64,000 nt of DNA from XYA12-FULL-58-9 sp001798605 (GTDB taxonomy: Bacteria > Myxococcota > XYA12-FULL-58-9), in assembly GCA_036736205.1 (NCBI GenBank), contig DAINMX010000005.1, positions 1-64,000 on the forward strand, in the 5' to 3' direction. Below the pieces are notes generated by a model. It made no database searches and was not told the DNA's origin. It saw nothing but the letters and a program-made list of their open reading frames with translations. The position numbers were made by a program, and so were the translations under genes. Positions 17,339 to 25,956 of the stretch are shown piece after piece (the stretch's first letter is position 1; each line of letters starts with the position of its first letter).

Positions 17339-18457
17339 ATGGCATGCCCACAGCGAATCGTCATCCGACGTGCCAGAGTCAACCAGCTACGTCCCAAACC
17401 CACGGATTCGACGAAGTTGGGGTTTGGCCGTTATTTCTCTGATCATTTTTTTGCCACCGAGTTTGACCGAACCAACGGCTGGCATCTCACCCGCATCGAG
17501 CCTTCTCGTCCATTGCAGCTCGACCCAGCAGCTTTGTGTTTGCACTACGGCCAAGAAGTGTTTGAGGGGCTCAAGGCCTATCGCGGCCAAAACGACGAGA
17601 TCCAGCTCTTTCGTTGGCAACGCAATGCCGAGCGTCTGCGCAATTCGTGCAAGCGTTTGATGATGGAGACTGTGGAGGAGGAGATTTTTGGCCGGGCGAT
17701 CAAGACACTGGTTCTCCTCGACAAGGACTGGATTCCCAAGGCATCGGGGTGTTCCCTTTACATACGCCCCACTCTCATCGCCACCGACCCATTCCTCGGG
17801 GTTCGCCCCGGGGATGAGTATGCGTTTTATGTGATTGTCGGCCCCGTCGGCAGCTACTATGCCAACGGTTTTGCGCCGGTGCCCATCTGGGTCTCAGATG
17901 AGGATGTCCGAGCTGTGAAGGGCGGACTAGGGGAAGCCAAGACGGCCGCCAACTACGCTCACTCGTTGTGCGCGCAACAGAAGGCCGTGAAACTCGGCTA
18001 TTCACAGGTGCTCTGGTTGGACGCCATCGAGCACCGATGGGTCGAGGAGGTTGGGACCAGCAATGTCTTTTTCCGAATCGAGGATGAGATTGTCACGCCG
18101 CCACTCGCCGGCACCATCCTTCCTGGGGTGACCAGAGACAGCGTTATTCAGATCTGCCGCCACTGGGGGATGACCGTCGTCGAGCGCCCCATTTCGATCG
18201 ATGAGATTGTCGAGGGCGTTCAGACGGGAAAACTGCGCGAAGCGTTCGGAACTGGCACTGCGGCTGTCATTTCACCGATAGGCGCGCTCGGTATCAAAGG
18301 GCAACACATCGACATCGGCAAAGGCCAATGTGGCGAGATCTCCAAACGCCTCTATGACTACTTGACCCGTATTCAGTTTGGCCAAGAAGAAGACATCTTC
18401 GGATGGGTCGAGCGCATCGACCATCTCGATCTCGAGTCTCTGGCCTGCGGCGAGTAG
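17339..18457 (+). CDS. ilvE: Branched-chain amino acid aminotransferase
   Basis: A 372-residue fold-type IV PLP aminotransferase, transferring amino groups between Leu/Ile/Val and 2-oxoglutarate. It belongs to the longer, eukaryote-like BCAT branch: LGFGRYFSDHFF, LDPAALCLHYGQEVFEGLKAY, ASGCSLYIRPTLIATDPFLGV, and the PLP Schiff-base lysine Lys201 in GGLGEAKTAANYAHSL. The glutamate of the cofactor pocket is in WVEEVGTSNVFF (235-245) and the phosphate site in GTGTAAVISPIG. Length is typical. It starts 82 bases after the giant lipoprotein gene, and a palindrome in that gap suggests its own control. Confidence 0.93.
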   Translation: MACPQRIVIRRARVNQLRPKPTDSTKLGFGRYFSDHFFATEFDRTNGWHLTRIEPSRPLQLDPAALCLHYGQEVFEGLKAYRGQNDEIQLFRWQRNAERLRNSCKRLMMETVEEEIFGRAIKTLVLLDKDWIPKASGCSLYIRPTLIATDPFLGVRPGDEYAFYVIVGPVGSYYANGFAPVPIWVSDEDVRAVKGGLGEAKTAANYAHSLCAQQKAVKLGYSQVLWLDAIEHRWVEEVGTSNVFFRIEDEIVTPPLAGTILPGVTRDSVIQICRHWGMTVVERPISIDEIVEGVQTGKLREAFGTGTAAVISPIGALGIKGQHIDIGKGQCGEISKRLYDYLTRIQFGQEEDIFGWVERIDHLDLESLACGE

Positions 18458-18615
18458 TTCGAGGGCGTCCCACCATGACGTCAGGCTAGCTGAGCAACAT
18501 GGGGCTGGTATGTGAGACAAGAGGAAAGGTCTAGGATGAATGGTGCAGAAGTGATGCAAGGGACGCACGTTTTCCCTTTCCGGAACAGGGATTTCCCGGT
18601 ACAAGCGCGGCCATC

Positions 18616-20061
18616 ATGAATGAGAAGAGTCCAGATCGAATCACGCCACGCGCCGAAGATTATTCACGTTGGTACCTAGATGTCATTCGCCAGGCGAACC
18701 TTGCCGAGGCTGCCGAGGTGGTCAAAGGCTGTATGGTGATCAAGCCTCATGGTTACGCCATCTGGGAAAAGATTCAGCGCGCCCTCGACGACATGTTCAA
18801 GGCCACGGGACACCAAAACGCCTACTTCCCCTTGCTCATCCCCGAGAGTTTCATCACCAAAGAAGCAGAGCACGTTGAAGGGTTTTCCCCCGAGCTCGCG
18901 GTGGTCACCCACGCTGGTGGCAAAAAACTCGAAGAGAACTACGTCATTCGTCCGACCTCTGAGACCATCATTGGCCACTTCTTCTCACGCTGGATCGAGA
19001 GTTACCGCGACTTGCCGATGCTCATCAACCAGTGGGCCAATGTCATGCGCTGGGAGCTGCGCACCCGTATGTTCCTGCGCACCAGTGAATTCCTATGGCA
19101 GGAGGGGCACACGGCCCACGCGAGCCACGAAGAGGCACGCGAAGAGGTGTTGCGCATGCTCGGCATCTACTCGAAGTTCGCCGAAGAGTGGATGGCGATG
19201 CCGATCATTCGCGGCGTCAAGACGCAAACAGAGAAGTTCGCCGGTGCCCTCGAGAGTTATTGCATCGAGGCCATGATGCAAGACGGCAAGGCTCTGCAGG
19301 CCGGCACCAGCCACGACCTCGGTCAGAACTTTGGCAAGGCCTTCGACGTCAGGTTCCAGACCGCCGAGGGCAAGATGGAATACGTCTGGCAAACCAGCTG
19401 GGGGGTATCGACGCGACTCATCGGTGGACTCATCATGACCCACTCCGATGACAACGGCTTGGTGTTGCCACCGAAGCTCGCACCCATTCACATCGCCATC
19501 GTACCGATTCTCAAGGCAGGCTCAGAAGCCATTGTCGTGGAGGCGGGCGAATCCGTGAAGAAGGAGCTCAGCGACCGCGGTCTATCGGTAGTATTTGATA
19601 CCCGCGATTACAAACCTGGCTTCAAATACTTCGAGTGGGAGCAGAAAGGCGTTCCCCTCCGCATCGAGATTGGCCCAAAGGACGTTGAGAAGGGCTCAGT
19701 GGCCGTCAAGGGCCGCCTTGCCGACAAAAAGGAGTTCTGGGAGCGCGCTGGTCTCGGCGAGCGAGTGGTCAAGTGGCTCGACAATTTCCAACAAGAGCTG
19801 TTCGAGACTGCCAGAGAGCGGCGCAAGGACAACACCGTGCGCATCGACACCTGGGATGAGTTCAAGTCTGTCTTCGCCGACCAAGACTCCAAGTTCGCCT
19901 ATTGCCACTGGGACGGGACAGCCGAGACCGAAGCGAAGATCAAAGAGGAGACAAGAGTCACCGTCCGATGTATTCCCGAGAACGCCGAAGAGGAAGATGG
20001 AGCTTGTGTGTTCAGCGGCAAGCCTTCAAAGCGGCGCGTGTTGTTCGCCAAAGCCTACTAG
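18616..20061 (+). CDS. proS: Prolyl-tRNA synthetase, class III (archaeal/eukaryotic-like type)
   Basis: A 481-residue class II aminoacyl-tRNA synthetase charging tRNA-Pro. It lacks the INS editing domain of the usual bacterial enzyme and ends in Tyr (VLFAKAY), a hallmark of the shorter archaeal/eukaryotic-like group also found in many bacteria. Catalytic motifs: VKGCMVIKPHGYAIWEKIQ (motif 1 area), RPTSETIIGHFF, MRWELRTRMFLRTSEFLWQEGHTAH (motif 2), and GVSTRLIGGLIMTHSDDNGLVLPP (motif 3). The anticodon-binding domain follows from about 285, then the C-terminal domain. The last four bases, CTAG, also hold the stop of the convergent next gene. Confidence 0.96.
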   Translation: MNEKSPDRITPRAEDYSRWYLDVIRQANLAEAAEVVKGCMVIKPHGYAIWEKIQRALDDMFKATGHQNAYFPLLIPESFITKEAEHVEGFSPELAVVTHAGGKKLEENYVIRPTSETIIGHFFSRWIESYRDLPMLINQWANVMRWELRTRMFLRTSEFLWQEGHTAHASHEEAREEVLRMLGIYSKFAEEWMAMPIIRGVKTQTEKFAGALESYCIEAMMQDGKALQAGTSHDLGQNFGKAFDVRFQTAEGKMEYVWQTSWGVSTRLIGGLIMTHSDDNGLVLPPKLAPIHIAIVPILKAGSEAIVVEAGESVKKELSDRGLSVVFDTRDYKPGFKYFEWEQKGVPLRIEIGPKDVEKGSVAVKGRLADKKEFWERAGLGERVVKWLDNFQQELFETARERRKDNTVRIDTWDEFKSVFADQDSKFAYCHWDGTAETEAKIKEETRVTVRCIPENAEEEDGACVFSGKPSKRRVLFAKAY

Positions 20062-20813
20062 TTTGTTTGCTCTTTTGGGACCAACATGTAGAGCTGATCG
20101 ACAGAACCTGCCGAGTCACAGAACAAATTGACACGCTCGAGTCGAGTGCCATCTGAGCGAGCGTCCTCGAGTTGCTCGCGTTCGACCTGGCGGTCTGGAC
20201 CGCCACTGCAGGGCGAGACGAACTCGATGAAATAGCGAGCCTCGTCAGCGGTCTGCATCACCACAGGGTTCTCCGTCGTGCGGCCAAAACTCTGAGCACG
20301 TTGAGCCCAAATGGCATTGAGATAACCTCTGGCTTCATCAACACGTTGTCGCAACTTGAAGTGCTCGACAAAATCACCTTCCTCATCGACCGCGTAGCGA
20401 TGCTGCTCGCGAACATCTATGACGTCCTGTGCAACCAAAGCGAAGCTCGCCAAAGCCTCGGCGGTGCGATCTTCGTTGTGCAGGCGTCGCTCCGATTCGG
20501 CAATGTGCCAATACGCGAGCGCTCTGCCCGCATCGTTGAGATTGCCTGTGGAGATGGCAGTGGCGAAGGCATCGGCTGCGTCGCGCGGCTGGTCCTGGTG
20601 GAAGTACAAGAACCCTTTCTCCAACATGGCCCCTGCCGAATCGTCCTCGATGTTCTGCGCCGGCCTGGGAGCCGGCGTCGCCACAGGCATCATGGAGGCC
20701 ATCATTGGGCGCTCGTCATAACCCTTGAGCGTTTGGTAGGGGGCGCAGGTTGTGACGACACACCCGACACCCACGGTTGCGGCGATTCTCAAATAGGTGG
20801 TTCGGTAAAACAT
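20058..20813 (-). CDS. Putative lipoprotein with TPR-like helices
   Basis: A 251-residue product. I chose the ATG at 20813 because a strong GGAGGTGGAG lies six bases upstream; a longer frame to 20861 exists. The N-terminus is a signal sequence (YLRIAATVGVGCVVTTCAP); the Cys in VTTC would be an imperfect lipobox. A Pro/Met-rich linker follows, then TPR-like helices at about 55-130 (AMLEKGFLYFHQDQPRDAADAFATAI, ALAYWHIAESERRLHNEDRTAEAL). The C-terminal half is of unknown fold. Convergent with proS; the two genes share a CTAG palindrome in which each has its TAG stop. Confidence 0.68.
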   Translation of the reverse strand: MFYRTTYLRIAATVGVGCVVTTCAPYQTLKGYDERPMMASMMPVATPAPRPAQNIEDDSAGAMLEKGFLYFHQDQPRDAADAFATAISTGNLNDAGRALAYWHIAESERRLHNEDRTAEALASFALVAQDVIDVREQHRYAVDEEGDFVEHFKLRQRVDEARGYLNAIWAQRAQSFGRTTENPVVMQTADEARYFIEFVSPCSGGPDRQVEREQLEDARSDGTRLERVNLFCDSAGSVDQLYMLVPKEQTN

Positions 20814-21005
20814 GATGCACTCCACCTCCATTGTACGGGCATCGACACGAAAGCGCATCAACTTGATTCAAAATCTTCACATAACATCCTGAAATATGGG
20901 CATATTCTTACATCCTGGGTTTTTGTGGGTCTTTGCCCTCCATTTCATGCGGATGTTGTCTTTGCTGCCTTTGAGGAAGCGGAAGTTTTCGGTATAGGCA
21001 TTCCC

Positions 21006-21566
21006 ATGAAACTTGTGGGCAAGAAGGCTCTGATGGTGATAGCCCCTGCGGGGTTTCAGGACGAAGAGCTGTTTGTGCCCCGTCAATTGCTCGAGTCTGC
21101 GGGTGTTTCTGTCACGGTGGCTTCCACTCGCACAGGTGGGTTGAAAGGCATGATGGGCGGTCGAGCGACTGCCATGACAACCGTTGACCGTGTCAATGTC
21201 GGCCTGTTTGATGCGGTGCTTCTCGTTGGCGGCGATGGTGCGCGCGACCACTTGTGGTCCCACTCTCGCCTGCAAGCCCTGGTGCGAGAGGCAAGCAAAG
21301 CGGGAAAGATCGTCGGTGCGATTTGTTTGGCACCGGTTGTGCTCGCCCGTGCGGGACTTCTTGCGGACAAAGAAACTGCTGTGTGGCGAAGTCCAGAAGC
21401 ACTGGCTGAGCTCAAAGAGGCGCGGGTGCGGGTTGCCGATGCAGACGTGCTGCACGCTGGCAATCTCATCACAGCGAACGGCCCTTTGGCGGCAGAGCGT
21501 TGGGCGAATGCCATCATCGCCGCAATCGCAGAAATGCAACGAGAGCTTCCTGACATTTGTTATTGA
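21006..21566 (+). CDS. DJ-1/PfpI family protein
   Basis: A 186-residue class I glutamine-amidotransferase-like domain. The nucleophile elbow holds Cys107 in GAICLAPVVLARAGLL, and Glu20 (FQDEELFVPR) is the partner acid that activates the Cys in this superfamily. The usual His after the Cys (CHAP/CHGP) is Leu here, which argues against PfpI-type protease activity and for a chaperone, deglycase or other role. The start is the ATG that gives the canonical N-terminal strand; the frame stays open far upstream in non-coding sense. It sits 33 bases upstream of the 3-hydroxyacyl-CoA dehydrogenase and is probably co-transcribed. Confidence 0.85.
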   Translation: MKLVGKKALMVIAPAGFQDEELFVPRQLLESAGVSVTVASTRTGGLKGMMGGRATAMTTVDRVNVGLFDAVLLVGGDGARDHLWSHSRLQALVREASKAGKIVGAICLAPVVLARAGLLADKETAVWRSPEALAELKEARVRVADADVLHAGNLITANGPLAAERWANAIIAAIAEMQRELPDICY

Positions 21567-21599
21567 GACCTCAACATCACCGATAAGAAGGAGAAGGGC

Positions 21600-22526
21600 A
21601 TGAGTATTCCCAAGCCAGAAGATGTTAAATCCATTGCCGTGATGGGATTCGGCACCATGGGCCACACCTGGGTCACAGCGCTGCTCAAGGGCGGACTCGA
21701 AGTCTATGTGTACGACGCGAACAAAGAGATGGTCGAAACCAACGTCGGGCGCGTCAAGGGCTACTTCGAAAGCATGAAGAAGAAGGGCACGTGGGACGGT
21801 GACGTCGACGCGACCGTCAAGAAAATCCACGTTCTCGAAACCGAGAACGCTCTGGGCAAATGTGGTGCCCCTGTGTTGCTCGAGGTTGTCTTCGAAGACC
21901 TCAAGCTCAAGCTCGGGATCTATGAACGACTCGGCAAGATCATGCCCACCGACACGATCTTCTGGACCAACACTTCGTGTCTGGACATCGAAAAGATGGG
22001 CACCGCCAGTGGCCGTCTCGACAAGTTCATTGGTACCCACGGCATGAACCCAGTGCACTTGATGACAGGCGTCGAGATCGTCAAACATCCGGCACTGTCG
22101 CAGAAGGTGCTCGATTTCACCTTGGCCTTGATCAAGCGCGTCGGCAAAGACCCGTTCATCACCGACAATGTCCCTGGCTTCATCGTCAACAACGGCCTGA
22201 TTCCCTGGATCATTCACTTCGTCAACATGCTCGAGCGTCGCCAGGCGACCACCGAGGACATCGACACGGCACTCAAGTCGTGCCTCGGCCATCCCCAGGG
22301 CGTCCTCATGCTCACCGACTTCATCGGCATCAACACAACAATCCTTGTCGCCGAAGAATTGCGCAGTGCCACTCTCGACCCGCGCTACATCGTTCCGCCA
22401 CTGCTCTACAAGATGCGTGACGCCGGTTGGGATGGCTTCAAGACTGGCCGCGGATTCTATGACTGGTCGGATCGCAAGGCCCCCAAGGCCATCGACTTTG
22501 AGAAACTCGATCGGCCCAAGGGCTGA
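21600..22526 (+). CDS. 3-hydroxyacyl-CoA dehydrogenase (3-hydroxybutyryl-CoA type)
   Basis: A 308-residue NAD-dependent dehydrogenase that oxidises L-3-hydroxyacyl-CoA to 3-ketoacyl-CoA. The Rossmann N-terminal domain starts with VMGFGTMGHTW (14-24). The catalytic His147 lies in IGTHGMNPVHLM with Asn150 close by, and the C-terminal helical domain carries DNVPGFIVNNGLIPWI and GHPQGVLMLTDFIGINT. It ends with KTGRGFYDW, the normal C-terminal signature of the short monofunctional form. AAGGAGAAGGG precedes the ATG. It may act in butyrate/acyl-CoA metabolism or beta-oxidation; no thiolase or crotonase is linked here. Confidence 0.93.
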   Translation: MSIPKPEDVKSIAVMGFGTMGHTWVTALLKGGLEVYVYDANKEMVETNVGRVKGYFESMKKKGTWDGDVDATVKKIHVLETENALGKCGAPVLLEVVFEDLKLKLGIYERLGKIMPTDTIFWTNTSCLDIEKMGTASGRLDKFIGTHGMNPVHLMTGVEIVKHPALSQKVLDFTLALIKRVGKDPFITDNVPGFIVNNGLIPWIIHFVNMLERRQATTEDIDTALKSCLGHPQGVLMLTDFIGINTTILVAEELRSATLDPRYIVPPLLYKMRDAGWDGFKTGRGFYDWSDRKAPKAIDFEKLDRPKG

Positions 22527-22592
22527 CAGTCTCGCCTGGTCGGCCGTCACGCAAGAGTGCGGCCGATTCATCACACGTAACGACGGCAGGGG

Positions 22593-22688
22593 ATGAAGAA
22601 GAATATTGCCTTTGTCGGTGTTGTTGTCTCCGTGGCCATGGGTGCCGCATCCTTCCTGCTCTACTTCTGGATGATAGGAGTTGTGTAG
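22593..22688 (+). CDS. Small single-span membrane protein (31 residues)
   Basis: A very short frame, MKKNIAFVGVVVSVAMG at its start and a Phe/Leu/Tyr-rich end (FLLYFWMIGVV). It has two Lys at the N-terminus and one hydrophobic span of about 24 residues, with AGGGG before the ATG. It lies between the dehydrogenase and the sigma54-type activator in the same direction. Its composition and position fit a small bitopic membrane protein, but no homology is known to me. A chance frame cannot be excluded. Confidence 0.4.
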   Translation: MKKNIAFVGVVVSVAMGAASFLLYFWMIGVV

Positions 22689-22697
22689 CCGCCAGCA

Positions 22698-24485
22698 ATG
22701 TGCAACCATTTGCACATGTCGGGTTTGCCGAGTTTATCCCGCGTCCTGGTGGTCGATGATGAAGAGCACAACGTTCAGTTGATCTCTCGTATCGTCCGAC
22801 CCGAAGCCCAAACTGTCATTGCACGCTCAGCAGAGGAGGCGCGAGTCATCCTTGCGGAAGGCGGCATCGACGTCATGATCGTCGATCACCGTTTGCCTGG
22901 CGAGAGCGGCGCATCCTTGTTGCGGCACGCCGCCGAGACGGCCCCCACTGTTGGACGAATATTGGTTACCGCCTATGGCGACCATGCCGAAGTGGTTGCG
23001 GCGTGCAAGTCTGAGATCGTGCAGCATCTCTTTCTTAAACCGTTTTCCCCAGCTCGACTCAAGGTGGCGGTGCTGGAGGTACTGCGCAATTGCGGACGTG
23101 TCGATCCTCCCTGGGTGCTTCTCGCAGATCAGGATCAAACGGCTCGCTCGGCCTTGGCACTCATGCTGTCAACACATGGCATTGCGTCACTGGAAGCCGA
23201 GAACGGCACACAGGCCATTCAGATCATCGATCAGCAGCCCCTCGATGCCGCGCTCGTTGATCTGTCCACCCCGCGCATGGATGGACTCGCGATCTTGGAG
23301 CACTGTCGCACTCGTCACCCAGACCTGCCAGTAATCGTCGTCACCGATAGCGATGTCTCAGTGGGTCTCAATTTTCTCGAAGCTGGTGCCTTCGATTTTC
23401 TCAACAAGCCGATCGTGCGTGGCGAGCTCGTTGTGCGCATTCGCCGCGCCATCCTCCATCACCACCAGGCCGGGTATCATGACCGCTTGCTCAATGAGGC
23501 GGCTGGCGTCACCCAACATGAACGGTTGGTTGCACACAGTTCGCAGATGCGACACGTTCTCGAGCGTGCGCGCTCGGTCGCGAGCTTCGATGTGAATGTT
23601 TTGGTGACGGGTGAGACCGGCACGGGCAAGGAAGAGGTGTCACGGGTCGTTCATCGAGCCGGACGCCGCGCCGAGGGAACTTTTCTGGCAATCAACTGTG
23701 GTGCCCTACCAGAGCAACTCATCGAGCGGGAGCTCTTTGGCCACGAAAAAGGTTCGTTCACCGACGCCAAGACGTCGCAGATGGGTATGTTCGAAGCAGC
23801 CACTGGCGGAACAATCCTTCTGGACGAAATTGGTGAGCTTTCACTGCATGCGCAGTCTCGCCTGTTGCGTGTCATCGACGCCAAAGAGGTGACACGCATC
23901 GGTGCCAACAAGCCGACCAGTGTTGACGTGAGGATCATCGCGGCAACCCACAAAGACCTCGAACGCATGGTCGAAGCGGGCGCGTTCCGCCAGGACCTCT
24001 ACTATCGCTTGAACGTATTCCACATCCACGTCCCACCGTTGCGGGAGCGGCCCGATGACATAGCTCCGCTGATGGAGCGCGCGGCACTGGATTTTTGTCG
24101 TCGCAATGACATGCCCATACCGGAAATTGATAACTCGGTGATACGTCAGGCGTTGGGGCACAACTGGCCAGGGAATGTTCGCGAGCTCTTCCACGTAATA
24201 GAGAGAAGCTTGGTGCTCAGCGGCGGCCGTCGTCTGCTCAATCTCGACTTGGGGAGCCCGCTGGGGCCTCACTCAACCACAGCCCCCATGCCATCACAAC
24301 TGAACGCTGAGCTTCCTCTGCGAGAGGCCATCGATTCATTGCTCGAAGAGCTTGAGCGCCAATACATTATTGACGTGTTGGAGAAGAACGACGGCAGAAT
24401 TGGCCGCGCGGCTGAGCACGCAGGTATCCACCGCAAGAGCCTCTACAACAAGATGAAGAAGTACGGCCTCTCAGCCAAGCAATAG
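22698..24485 (+). CDS. NtrC-type activator with two receiver domains, AAA+ and Fis HTH
   Basis: A 595-residue response regulator. Receiver 1 spans 15-130 (Asp20/21, Asp63 in IVDHRLPGESG, Lys114 in FLKPF). Receiver 2 spans 138-255 (Asp188 in LVDLSTPRMDG, Lys237 in LNKPI). The AAA+ domain spans about 275-505 with Walker A GETGTGKE (305-312) and Walker B ILLDEIGEL. The loop that touches sigma54, normally GAFTGA, is GSFTDA (352-357). The C-terminal helix-turn-helix is GRIGRAAEHAGIHRKSLYNKMKKYGL. ATP-driven remodelling of RNA polymerase is expected, but the altered loop makes sigma54 dependence uncertain. Two tandem receivers in front of AAA+ are unusual. Target genes unknown. Confidence 0.9.
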   Translation: MCNHLHMSGLPSLSRVLVVDDEEHNVQLISRIVRPEAQTVIARSAEEARVILAEGGIDVMIVDHRLPGESGASLLRHAAETAPTVGRILVTAYGDHAEVVAACKSEIVQHLFLKPFSPARLKVAVLEVLRNCGRVDPPWVLLADQDQTARSALALMLSTHGIASLEAENGTQAIQIIDQQPLDAALVDLSTPRMDGLAILEHCRTRHPDLPVIVVTDSDVSVGLNFLEAGAFDFLNKPIVRGELVVRIRRAILHHHQAGYHDRLLNEAAGVTQHERLVAHSSQMRHVLERARSVASFDVNVLVTGETGTGKEEVSRVVHRAGRRAEGTFLAINCGALPEQLIERELFGHEKGSFTDAKTSQMGMFEAATGGTILLDEIGELSLHAQSRLLRVIDAKEVTRIGANKPTSVDVRIIAATHKDLERMVEAGAFRQDLYYRLNVFHIHVPPLRERPDDIAPLMERAALDFCRRNDMPIPEIDNSVIRQALGHNWPGNVRELFHVIERSLVLSGGRRLLNLDLGSPLGPHSTTAPMPSQLNAELPLREAIDSLLEELERQYIIDVLEKNDGRIGRAAEHAGIHRKSLYNKMKKYGLSAKQ

Positions 24486-24489
24486 TAAC

Positions 24490-24768
24490 TTAGATGAGAC
24501 GCTGACGCAGTCGGCTCAGAGAATCCCGAATGGGATTGCTCGACGTCCCAGACACGGCGGCATCAGCATCATGCGACCCGAGGCGCGTGATCGCTGCAGG
24601 ATACTTTGAAGCTGGCATATGTGTCTCAACGGTTCTCTTGGCTGCCGGCTTCTTGGCTGCCGGCTTCTTGGCTGCCGGCTTCTTGGCTGCCGGTTTCTTC
24701 GCTGCCGGCTTTTTGGCTGCTGGCTTCTTCGCTGCTGGCTTCTTCGCTGTCGTCTTCTTCTTCGCCAT
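24490..24768 (-). CDS. Lys/Ala/Pro-rich histone H1-like DNA-binding protein
   Basis: A 92-residue basic protein. After MAKKKTTAKK, residues about 9-44 consist of seven AAKKP pentapeptide units, like the C-terminal tail of eukaryotic histone H1 and of bacterial AlgP/HctB-like proteins. The remaining 48 residues are mixed and end in SLSRLRQRLI. GGGAG precedes the ATG. It likely binds DNA or RNA non-specifically in the cytoplasm. The repeat is encoded by near-identical 15-base units, so copy number may vary between strains without breaking the frame. It is convergent with the activator gene, only four bases apart. Confidence 0.75.
   Translation of the reverse strand: MAKKKTTAKKPAAKKPAAKKPAAKKPAAKKPAAKKPAAKKPAAKRTVETHMPASKYPAAITRLGSHDADAAVSGTSSNPIRDSLSRLRQRLI
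24638..24742. repeat. 15-base tandem repeat (seven units) coding AAKKP
   Basis: Seven consecutive 15-base units, the first three identical (TTGGCTGCCGGCTTC on the plus strand), later ones with one to three substitutions. Because the unit is a multiple of three, expansion or contraction keeps the reading frame. Confidence 0.93.
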
Positions 24769-24943
24769 TTTGGGACTCCCTGGGCCACGTCATGGGCCAG
24801 CCGTACTCATAGCAAATATGGGAGACCATGGCACGACCCAAACCGCTAAGACCGCACATCAATCTTTGGGCAGAAGCGAAATGGGCACCCAAGTATGCTA
24901 GACCTTGTTGACCCATTCGACTCATCGGGACAGGGAGATTTTC

Positions 24944-25921
24944 ATGAAGACCCGCATAACCGAGCTGTTTGGCATCGAACACCCAATCATCCAAGGCGGA
25001 ATGCATCACGTCGGCCTGGCTGAGCTTGCGTCGGCCGTCAGCAATGCGGGTGGGCTCGGTATGATCACGGCGCTCACCCTGCCGACGCCAAACGCGCTTG
25101 CCAAAGAGATCTCCCGTTGCCACGAAATGACCGACAAACCCTTCGGCGTCAATTTAACATTTCTGCCGGCCTTCGTCTCGCCCCCGTACCCCGAGTACAT
25201 CGATGCCATCATCGCGGGTGGAGTCAGGATCGTCGAGACGGCGGGACGCAATCCAGAAGAGCATATGCCAAAGCTGAAGGGCGCTGGCATCAAAGTTATT
25301 CACAAGTGCACCTCCGTGCGCCACTCACTCAAGGCCGAGAAGATCGGTTGTGACGCAGTGAGTGTCGATGGCTTCGAGTGCGGCGGCCATCCCGGTGAGG
25401 ACGACATTCCCAATATGATCTTGCTACCCCGAGCAGCGGCGGAGCTGAAAATCCCGTTCGTGGCGTCCGGTGGCATGGCCGATGGTCGCAGTCTCGTCGC
25501 AGCTTTGGCGATGGGTGCCGACGGCATCAATATGGGAACACGCTTCATCGCCACCAAGGAGGCACCGGTTCACGACAAGGTCAAACAAGCCATCGTCGAT
25601 GCCTCCGAGCTCGACACTCGATTGATCATGCGACCTCTGCGCAACACCGAGAGGGTGATGAACAACTCGGCTGTGGAGAGGCTGCTCACGATCGAAAGAG
25701 AGAAGGGCACAGAACTGACGATTCAAGATATCATCCCCCAAATCGCAGGCGTCTATCCCAAAGTGATGCATGACGGCGATCTCGAGGCCGGTGCCTGGTC
25801 TTGTGGCATGGTCGCTGGCCTCATTGACGACATTCCGACCTGCAAGGAGCTGCTCGTGCGCATCATGAAGCAAGCCGAAGCTCTCATCAGGGAGCGACTC
25901 ACGGGCATGCTGGACCGATAA
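24944..25921 (+). CDS. Nitronate monooxygenase (2-nitropropane dioxygenase family)
   Basis: A 325-residue FMN-dependent TIM-barrel enzyme. Family motifs are present: PIIQGGMHHVGLAELASAVSNAGGLG near the start, KPFGVNLTF, the catalytic-His region DGFECGGHPGED, PFVASGGMADGRSLVAALAMGADGINMGTRFIATKEA (FMN phosphate site). It would oxidise alkyl nitronates such as propionate-3-nitronate, though some relatives are enoyl-ACP reductases (FabK-like). I chose the ATG at 24944 since CAGGGAG lies just upstream; a TTG 39 bases earlier adds no conserved residues. It stands alone and is convergent with the transglycosylase gene. Confidence 0.9.
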   Translation: MKTRITELFGIEHPIIQGGMHHVGLAELASAVSNAGGLGMITALTLPTPNALAKEISRCHEMTDKPFGVNLTFLPAFVSPPYPEYIDAIIAGGVRIVETAGRNPEEHMPKLKGAGIKVIHKCTSVRHSLKAEKIGCDAVSVDGFECGGHPGEDDIPNMILLPRAAAELKIPFVASGGMADGRSLVAALAMGADGINMGTRFIATKEAPVHDKVKQAIVDASELDTRLIMRPLRNTERVMNNSAVERLLTIEREKGTELTIQDIIPQIAGVYPKVMHDGDLEAGAWSCGMVAGLIDDIPTCKELLVRIMKQAEALIRERLTGMLDR

Positions 25922-25956
25922 GGATGCAGCACGGGGTCCGAAGTGATGACGGCGAT

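Noticed and set aside
20172..21005. Extended upstream part of the DJ-1 frame
   Set aside because: It runs antisense through the TPR-like lipoprotein gene, and the DJ-1 fold starts only at 21006.
20877..22715. Minus-strand frame of 612 codons opposite DJ-1 and 3-hydroxyacyl-CoA dehydrogenase genes
   Set aside because: It is antisense to two genes with clear family motifs, and the product is His/Asp-rich without recognisable domains.
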